From Plotosus lineatus (Eukaryota > Chordata > Actinopteri > Siluriformes > Plotosidae), in contig CM045733.1 in assembly GCA_024760905.1 (NCBI GenBank), positions 42,792,501-42,856,500 of the forward strand: a stretch of 64,000 bases of DNA, read 5' to 3'. This document shows, in pieces, positions 56,822 through 64,000 of this stretch (its first letter is position 1; every line of letters starts with the position of its first letter). A model generated the notes under the pieces. That model searched no databases. It saw only the letters and a program-made list of their open reading frames with translations, and was not told where the DNA came from. Position numbers and translations under genes: made by a program.

Positions 56822-56957
56822 TGTATTCAGTATTCAATGCAGCCGTGAGGGAGGGGCACAAGCCAGTGTCTCTCCCTCACGCCGGTCCCAAGCCCAGATA
56901 AATACAGAGGGTTGCGTCAGGAAGGGCATCCGGCGTAAAACAAATGGCAAATAAAAC

Positions 56958-57968
56958 ATGCGAGTCACAACAAAGAAATTCATAACGGATCGGTCGAGGC
57001 CCGGGTTAACAACGACCGCCATCAGTGCTGTTAACCAACAGGGTGCTGATGGAAATTGGACTACTGTTGGTCGAAGACGTCGAAGAAGGAGAGGCGGGAG
57101 GCGTGTCCATTGCCAGAGAGAGAAGAGGAAAGGCATGAGTCTAGGACTGAAAGTAGGGACTTTGAATGTTGGAAATATGACCGGAAAAGGTAGAGAGCTG
57201 GCTGACATAGTGCAGAAGAGGAAGGTGGACATACTGTGTGTTCAGGAGACCAGGTGGAAAGGTAACAAGGCCAGAAGCTTAGGAGCAAGGTTTAAACTGT
57301 TTTTTCATGGTGTGGATGGGAAGAGAAATAGAGTAGGAGTCATCTTGAAGGAGGAGTTTGTCAGGAATGTTCTGGAAGTGAAAAAAGTGTCAGACAGAGT
57401 GATGAGTCTCAAGTTAGCAATTGAAGGCGTGATGTTCAACGTTGTTAGTGCTTATGCCCCACAGGCAGGATGTGAGCTAGAAGAGAAGGAGAGATTCTGG
57501 AGTGAGTTAGATGAAGTGATGCAGAGTACCCCCAGAGATGAAAGAGTGGTCATTGGGGCACACTTCAATGGACATGTTGGTGAAGGAAACCGAGGGGATG
57601 AGGAAGTGATGGGCAGGTTTGGTATCCAGGACAAGAACGCAGGACAGCTGTTGGTAAATTTTGCAAAAAGGATGGAAATGGCGGTGGTAAATACTTTCTT
57701 CCAGAAGAGACAGGAGCATAGGGTGACTGATAAAAGCGGCAGTAGGAGCAAACAGGTAGACTACATCTTGTGCAGGCGATGTAATTTAAAGGAAGTCAGT
57801 GACTGCAAAGTAGTAGCGGGTGAGAGTGTTGCCAAACCGCATAGGATGGTGGTGTGCAGGATAACACTGATGGTGAGGAAGGTGAAGAAGGTAAAGGCAG
57901 AGCAGAAGACAAAGTGGTGGAAGCTGAAAAATGAAGAGTGTCGGGTTGTCTTCAAGGAGGAGTTGTAA
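56958..57968 (+). pseudogene. RTE endonuclease ORF, copy 6, catalytic Asp lost
   Basis: 336 codons open from MRVTTKKFITDRSRPG through an Arg-rich segment (RRRRRRRGGRR) and LKVGTLNVGNMTGKGRE, CVQETRWKGNKARS, VVSAYAPQAGCELEEKE, VVIGAHFNGHVGEG, QVDYILCRRCNLKEVSD. The GDFN-type motif, intact as GADFN in copy 1 and GSDFN in copy 3, reads GAHFN here (CAC at 57561..57563), so the predicted catalytic Asp is gone. The frame ends at TAA 57966..57968 by an indel near the linker. The longest endonuclease frame here, probably because it starts upstream in the leader. Confidence 0.9.
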
Positions 57969-57969
57969 A

Positions 57970-59918
57970 ATGGCTTTGGGTGGTCAGGAAGTGCTGCCAG
58001 ATGACTGGACAACTACAGTTAATGTGATCACGGAGACAGGTAGGAGAATACTTGGTGTGTCATCTGGAAGGAGAGGAGATAAGGAGATTTGGTGGTGGAA
58101 TGAGGAAGTGCAGGAGTGTGTACAAAGGAAGAGGTTAGCTAAAAAGAAGTGGGACATGCAGAGGACCGAAGAGAGTAAACAGGAGTACAGGGAGATACAA
58201 CTTAAGGCGAAGGTAGCGGTGTCAAAGGCCAAACAAAGGGCGTATGATGACTTGTATGCTCGGTTGGAAAGTAAAGAGGGAGAAAATGATTTAAACAGGT
58301 TGGCACAGAACAGAAGTAAAGATAGGAAGGATGTGAAGCAAGTTAGAGTGATTAAGGACAGACAGGGAAATATATTGACTGATCACAGAAGTGTGCTGGG
58401 AAGATGGAAAGAGTACTTTGAAGAGCTGACGAATGAGGAAAATGAGAGAGAAAAAAAGAGTAGAACAGATGACTGTTGAGAACCAGGAAGTAGCAAAGAT
58501 TAGTAAGGGTGAACTGAGGAGGGCATTGAAGAGGATGAAGAGTGGAAAGGCAGTTGGTCCTGATGACATACCGGTGGAGGTATGGAAGTGTCTAGGAGAG
58601 GTAGTAGTTGATTTCCTGACAAGAACATTCAACAAGGTCTTAGAGAGTGAGAGGATACCAGAGGAATGGAGGAGAAGTGTGCTGGTGCCCATTTTTAAGA
58701 ACAAGGGAGATGTTCAGAGTTGTGGCAACTACAGAGGGATAAAGTTAATGAGCCATACGATGAAGTTATGGGAAAGAATAGTGGAAGCTAGACTAAGGGC
58801 AGAGGTCAGCATTTGTGAACAACAGTTTGGTTTCATGCCAAGAAAGAGCACCACAGATGCAGTGTTTGCCATGAGGATGTTAATAGAGAAGTACAGAGAA
58901 GGTCAGAAGGAGCTGCATTGTGCCTTTGTAGATCTGGAGAAAGCATATGACAGGGTGCCAAGAGAAGAACTGTGGTATTGCATGAGAATGTCTGGAATGG
59001 CAGAGAAGTATGTTAGAGTGGTGCAGGACATGTATGAGAGATGTAAGACAGTGCTGAGGTGTGCTGTCAGTGTGACAGAAGAGTTCAAGGTGGCGTTGGG
59101 ACTGCATCAAGGGTCAGCTCTGAGCCCCTTCTTGTTTGCTATGGTGATGGACAGGCAGACAGACGAGGTTAGACAAGAATCCCCATGGACTATGATGTTT
59201 GCAGATGACATTATGATCTGTCGTGAGAGCAGAGAACAAGTGCAGGAAAATCTACAGAGGTGGAGGTATGCCCTGGAAAGGAGGGGAATGAAGGTTAGCC
59301 TCAGTAAGACAGAATACATGTGTATGAATGCCAAGGACCCAAGAGGAACGGTGAGGTTACAGGGAGCAGAGATAAGGAAGGTGGAGGATTTTAAGTACTT
59401 AGGCTCAACAATCAAAAACAGAGCAATGGAGAGTGTGGAAAAGAGGTGAAGAAGGTGTGCAGGCTGGTTGGAATGGTTGGAGAAAAGTGTCCAGTGTGAT
59501 GTGCGATAGGAAGGTATCGGCAAAAATGAAATGAAAAGTGTACAAGACGATGTTGAGGCCAGCGATGTTGTACGGTTTAGAAACAGTGGCCCTGGGGAAA
59601 AGACAGGAGGCAGAGCTGGAAGTAGCAGAGATGAAAATGTTGAGGTTCTCTTTGGGAGTAACGAGGAAGGATAGAATCAGGAATGAGCACATCAGAGGGA
59701 CAGCACATCTAAGACCTTTTGGAGACAAAGTCAGAGAGGCCAGATTGAGATGGTTTGGACATGTACAGAGGAGGGATAGTGAGTATATTGGTAGTAGGAT
59801 GCTGAGGATGGAACTAACAGGCAGAAGGCTGAGAGGAAGACCAAAAGAGACGATTCATGGACGTGGTGAAGGAAGACATGAAGGCAGTCGGTGTAAGAGA
59901 GGAAGATGCAGAGGATAG
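57970..59918 (+). pseudogene. RTE linker and RT, copy 6
   Basis: Linker frame to 58479 (LGGQEVLPDDWTTTVNVI, NEEVQECVQRKRLAKKK). RT frame 58433..59449, 338 codons: GKAVGPDDIPVEVWKCLGE, NYRGIKLMSHTMKLWER, FGFMPRKSTTDAVFAM, FVDLEKAYDRVPREE (A), HQGSALSPFLFAMVMDRQ (B), FADDIMICRES (C), then a frameshift at KYLGSTIKN. The C-terminal frame 59538..59918 has LYGLETVALGKRQEAELE and RWFGHVQRRDSEYIGS. Confidence 0.9.
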
Positions 59919-60001
59919 GGTGAGATGGAGGCAAATGATTCGCTGTGGCGACCCCTGAAGGGAAAAGCCGAAAGGAAAAGAAGACGACTATTCAGTATTC
60001 A

Positions 60002-60262
60002 GCACTGTAGTTATCAAGAATGCCCACTAGGGGGAGGCATTGCATTATATCAAGGCTCGACAACCCGCTGCTCAACTGCAAAAAGAAAATGCTGCTTATT
60101 TACTCAGATCAGAAGCACTTCAGGATTCCAGGGATCGTTAAACCAGCTTTCACCTGAATGATGGGCGAATCTGCCTAAGGCAGAGTCCTGCAACGGTCGG
60201 TTACCCTTTCAAAAATGCTCATTTAGGGTTGAAAATTACACAGATGAAAATTAACAGTCACG
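60002..60262. other. Presumed tmtc3 intron, unrecognised
   Basis: No coding or repeat identity recognised. Confidence 0.3.
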
Positions 60263-60317
60263 GGTGTGGGCAGATATTTATTTGGTGTGGGCAGATATTT
60301 ATTTGGTGTGGGCGGGG
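60263..60317. repeat. 21-bp minisatellite, 2.5 units
   Basis: Unit ggtgtgggcagatatttattt at 60263 and 60284, exact; a partial third (ggtgtgggcgggg) starts at 60305. Confidence 0.93.
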
Positions 60318-61109
60318 TGCTTTTGTGGAAATGTCTATCGTTATATTAATCAGCTGCATTGAGAGTCTCAGTGTTTTTAATCTGCTGTGTTGGTGGATTT
60401 CCAAATTCTTGTGCTCATGGCAAGGAGTGCTCTCACTATCAGGCAGCAGCAGAGCAGCAAGCGAGAGACATTTTTCCACCGCTGGGGTTTGTAATCCAGG
60501 AACGGAAATCATAGCTGAAGTAAGAGACGGTTGATGAGTTTATACACAGCAATCTCTGAATTAAATAACTCTCCTCCCAGTGACAAAATAAAAGACTGGG
60601 TGTGTTTCAGTCTCCACTCTGAGAATGGGTCAGTCAGTGACGTATTAAGCATTAATATTATTTAAAAGAATGTTGAGCAGACCCCTTCTGAAAATAAGTG
60701 TTCGTATACCTTTCTGTGTTGCTGTCGTTTTTGTAAAACCATGACAAAACAACATTAACATAATGAATAAAGAAACAGAAGATCCCATGAAGGGCGTGAG
60801 GGTGAGGTAGACTACCCAACCTGTTAGCACATCTGGCTGCACCCCGTCCCACTCTTCGTGTGCCAGATATTCTTTTTCTTTATAAAAATACAAGAAGGAC
60901 TCGAACACATTAATTCTGAACCACTTAATCCTAATTAGGGTCGCGGGGAGGCTGGCATTTTTTTTTAATCTAAATGTTTTTGTTGCAAGCAGAATTGTAA
61001 TTTAATTGTCTTTGCAGTCATTTAAATCAATGCAACGCATTTTTGTTTTATATTAACATGAAGGGAAAGGGGGAAAAACATTATATGCAGTGTTATTTGA
61101 TTTTAAATG
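60318..61109. other. Presumed intron; L2-like SINE tail at 60915..60960
   Basis: The piece cttaatcctaattagggtcg then cggggaggctggc is the minus-strand tail of the L2-like SINE subtype. Otherwise nothing recognised. Confidence 0.45.
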
Positions 61110-61199
61110 TCAAAAAAGAATTTAGGGCTTCCAGTGTTTTCTTTAATGTGGAAAACGGGTCCAAATGGCTCTTTGAATGGCAAAGGTTGCCGACCCCTG
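61110..61199. mobile_element. hAT-type terminus fragment
   Basis: acgggtccaaatggctcttt, gaatggcaaaggttgccgac, ccctg: read in reverse it is caggggtcggcaacc..., a known hAT terminus. The other end is not visible. Confidence 0.7.
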
Positions 61200-61269
61200 A
61201 ACTAGAAGTATCCAGAATACTAAGGTAGATTCCATTCTGATGATTACCTTGTTTCATACAACATTCAAC

Positions 61270-61594
61270 TTTTTAGCACTTCTGCAGCAAAACGCTTTCC
61301 TTCCTGAATCATATCAAGCAGTTCTACTTTTTCATGAAGCGTCATTACCTTTTTCTGGTGCTTCGGTGCCTTAGCAGAAGCCTGAGAAGGTGCGCAGCAT
61401 TTGGGTGACATGATGGAGCTTAACTGTAACTAAAAACACACACACTAAAAAAGCACAGGCACAAAGTGTATGCGAATGAGGAAGAAGGGGCATTACATCA
61501 GGAGGGAGAACAGCCATTGGCTGAATTTGAATCACGTGACAGTTGCTTGGCAAGCCACGCGAGTGCAAAACCGTAAATAGTCAAGGGCCTACTG
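61270..61594 (-). mobile_element. Pogo/Tigger-like relic (family 3) with coding start
   Basis: Terminus cagtaggcccttgactattt (minus strand, from 61594) with a TA flank at 61595. The leader matches 42804..42960. Coding from about 61411: MSPKCCAPSQASAKAPKHQ, KKVMTLHEKVELLDMIQEG, KRFAAEVLKS then a stop: the N-terminal HTH of a Tigger-type transposase. Truncated after about 50 codons. Confidence 0.78.
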
Positions 61595-61719
61595 TATTTG
61601 ATTCCCATCACTTAAAAGAATGGAATGAATTTGTTCATCACCTGTAATACCGGCAAATGTAGTTACTTTACTCTGTCAAAATTAATTTTTTTTTCCTCCA
61701 TATGTTTTAGTTGGAAACT

Positions 61720-61758
61720 GGGGGGTGTTCTAAAACTTTTGACGAGTAGTGTTTTTCA
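61720..61758. mobile_element. Tc1-like terminus
   Basis: ggggggtgttctaaaacttt then tgacgagtagtg resembles a common fish Tc1-like TIR in reverse. The remainder of the element is not identified. Confidence 0.5.
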
Positions 61759-62100
61759 AAGCCCTTGAATAAAAAGAAGCACATCAACAATGTTCTCCCC
61801 AATGGCCCAATCAAGTGCTTATGATGCAATTTTAAAAAGAAAAGGGGGTTAAAAATAAAATTTCATATTAAAAGTGCACATGAATCACATTAACATGCGC
61901 ATTACGGCATGTTTGCGGATTATTTTCCTGTTAATTAGGACAGAACTGCCAATGGCCAGCAGATCAGGCAAGGATACAAACCACATGTTAAAGCAGATCC
62001 ATCGATCATATATTCCATTCTGTTCATTCCATTTGATCTGTTATTGGGAAATTACAGAAAAGCTTCAATATGCAACTTTCTGAGAGAAGGGCGAGTTAAA
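61759..62100. other. Presumed intron, unrecognised
   Basis: Nothing recognised. Confidence 0.3.
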
Positions 62101-62102
62101 TA

Positions 62103-63162
62103 CAGATGCTCCCCAGCTTATGAACGAGTTACGTTCTGGACGGCCGTTTGTTAGATGAATTTGTTTGTAAGTCGTTACAAGGCATTCTTTAGAGGGGGAA
62201 CATATGTTTAAATCTTGTATAAGTAACCTGTACGAGTTTGTACTGTGGACAATCTCTCTCATTCTATTGAATTTATTTAATTCTATTTAATTTATCATTT
62301 ATTGGTACAATGTGCAAACCTAAATGCACCAAGCTAACTATGACGTCACGAACTTTCAAAATACAGGTGACAGAGTAGGATGAACACGGAGAGACTTTAT
62401 TGTTACAGGGGAGGTACTTGATCAAGGGGAAAACGTAGTCACTGCTAGTGAGCACAGAGCTGAAATCAGGAGCCAGAGAGAGCACAGGAAAACACTGATG
62501 TAAAGAGGGACAATCTTGCAGCTCCGGGATGAGCGCGCTGCTCGTCTTTATAATACGGTAGATGGAAAACAATGTCAGGAAACTTTATTAAAATTCTTTA
62601 GAAAACAGTGTACATAAATTAAAAAGATATATAAAATATTTTCAAATTAAATTAAACCCACATAATGGGTCTAATAAACATTAAAATTCTAAAAATATAA
62701 AATTATTCAATTATAAAATGAACACACTGTACATTATCAAAATCATTATGTCCCGTCTTTAAATTCCTGGCTCCTCTCAAGCACAGCACAGCTGATCTGA
62801 TCAGATTTACAGATAGTTTCACTCTTACCCAGTTCATTATAATACTGGAGCCAATTTGTTTCTTCTTTGAAAGTTTTGGTGTGAGTTCAGAAATGAATCA
62901 TTCTGCTTCTCTTCCTTGACCTCCATGGTGTAAAGCACATGTCAGCCACGCCCCTCTGCCGGAGACTAATCAAATATTAAGTGTACCTAGGGATAATGTT
63001 TAATCACATTTAATACTTATATATATGATAATCTTTCTGTATATTTAATTCCATTTCTATTTTTACTTGTTCTTCAATTTCACTTCACTTTTGACCTCGG
63101 ACAGCCCTGTTCGTATCTCCAGATGTTCGCAAAACAAATGTTCGTCAGCTGGGGAGCATCTG
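62103..63162. mobile_element. TIR element (cagatgctccccagctta), 1,060 bp
   Basis: Ends cagatgctccccagcttatg and its inverse tcagctggggagcatctg, flanked by TA on both sides (62101..62102 and 63163..63164). Shares outer blocks with 44761..45332 but holds an extra block of about 465 bp (about 62262..62727) that the shorter copy lacks. No transposase frame recognised. Confidence 0.82.
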
Positions 63163-63164
63163 TA

Positions 63165-64000
63165 TTATTTTAAAAATAACAACAGAACATACAATTTAGA
63201 GTCCGGTGTTTTATTCTTGGTGATTCTATTAAGTCTTAGTTGTCTTTATTATAAAGTTGGAGGGCCAATGTGAGATTACAGACAAAAGTTTAAAATTGGC
63301 GAGCAATTTAAAAAAAAAAAAAAGTTATACAAGGCGAACTTGAGAATCACATTAAATGTTAAGGTATAATGCTACATACATATATGCATATAAATAAACC
63401 TCCCCCTCCAGCAAGAGTAACACAGGTCTGCAATCTAATGGGTGGTTAGCTTATTTACCCTGAAGGACTACTCCCAGTTCCACCCACATACTTGGAGTTT
63501 AATGTGGAAAAATATAACATGAACAACATACAATAGAAGAATTAATACAGGGTAGGTGTGTAAATATGCTAAATGACAAACTCATGAAAACCAAATGTGT
63601 CTTCATAGCATCATAATCCCTGCTTCTTTTCACCTTTTAAAAACATAAATCTCATAAGGTGAAACCTTGGCTTCTGGCTGCATTCCAGAGTGGGTGATAA
63701 AATACACAGGTCCACTGTACATGAAGCATTTTATGACTCATTTGCTGGCTGATTTACATATGTGCTCACACATACACAATATTATCTGTACCTATTATAC
63801 AAATGATCGAATAAAGTTTGTTACTCTTGTAAAGTCAGAAAGTTGCCCACGTACTTATTGTGTAACATATGGATTTTATACTATTTCTAGCATAAAGCCA
63901 CAGCTATGCAATGAAAAAAAAAACATTTATTAAAAAAATTGTTTTAGTCACACTGTGCTGCAGTTAAAAGATTATGAGGTTCACCTATATTACTATGTTA
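63165..64000. other. Presumed intron, unrecognised
   Basis: AT-rich; A run at 63309..63323. An 88-codon frame at 63667..63933 has no domain resemblance. Confidence 0.3.

Larger units (their letters stand above)
56837..59988 (+). mobile_element. RTE-clade LINE, copy 6, near full length, in tmtc3 intron
   Basis: Exact 13-bp target duplication tattcagtattca (56824..56836 and 59989..60001). Full leader (gcagccgtgagggaggggca, ggttgcgtcaggaagggcat, ccggcgtaaaac), endonuclease, RT and the terminus cctgaagggaaaagccgaaa with a GAAAAGAAGACGAC tail. At least five lesions: frame breaks near 57965, 58455, 59410 and 59848 and a stop near 59530. Sense orientation opposite to tmtc3. Confidence 0.95.

Noticed and set aside
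63667..63933. 88-codon frame near the right end
   Set aside because: No domain or conserved pattern; AT-rich chance frame.

Overview
The window is eukaryotic and almost certainly from a ray-finned (teleost) fish. It is AT-rich, dense in (CA)n and (TA)n microsatellites, and packed with mobile elements typical of fish: RTE-clade LINEs, a Rex3 LINE, tRNA-derived SINEs, Tc1-like, pogo/Tigger-like and hAT-like DNA elements. One host gene is supported: the last coding exon of tmtc3 (minus strand, 52947..52136). Nearly all other long reading frames are decayed transposon genes, their antisense shadows, or translated microsatellites. I see no rRNA gene, canonical tRNA gene, CRISPR array or prokaryotic operon.

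Layout. 1-14 kb: scattered SINE copies (57..336, 9157..9497), an old LINE endonuclease fragment (1100..1790), L2-like tails, microsatellites and a decayed Rex3 fragment (10440..11040). 14-21 kb: a hAT-type MITE with 8-bp target duplications (14115..14389), a pogo-like transposon split by a nearly full-length RTE (14699..17837), a 131-bp tandem repeat and a second pogo-like relic. 21-40 kb: more SINEs, an RTE copy with an internal inversion (24684..25899), a nearly intact minus-strand RTE (29984..33071), a 747-bp hAT-type element holding another repeat (36141..36887), a truncated RTE and a 182-bp palindrome. 40-50 kb: a Tc1-like relic, at least four copies of a cagggatccct-ended element bordered by microsatellites, other nested elements, and an RTE with a 498-codon open RT frame interrupted upstream by a SINE. 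50-64 kb: presumed tmtc3 3' UTR, the tmtc3 exon, then what is presumably its upstream intron, holding Rex3 (54629..56307), an RTE (56837..59988) and TIR elements.

How the parts relate. Six RTE copies belong to one family; four have exact target-site duplications. The SINEs share one tRNA-like head and body but have two alternative tails. One resembles an L2-type LINE 3' end with an AATG repeat. The other is RTE leader sequence joined directly to the RTE 3' end. This suggests that one SINE lineage has used two unrelated LINE machineries, and it is the most interesting signal in the window.

In mammals the interval downstream of TMTC3 is a gene desert leading to KITLG. The lack of any other gene in the 52 kb downstream of tmtc3 here fits that arrangement, but this is inference.
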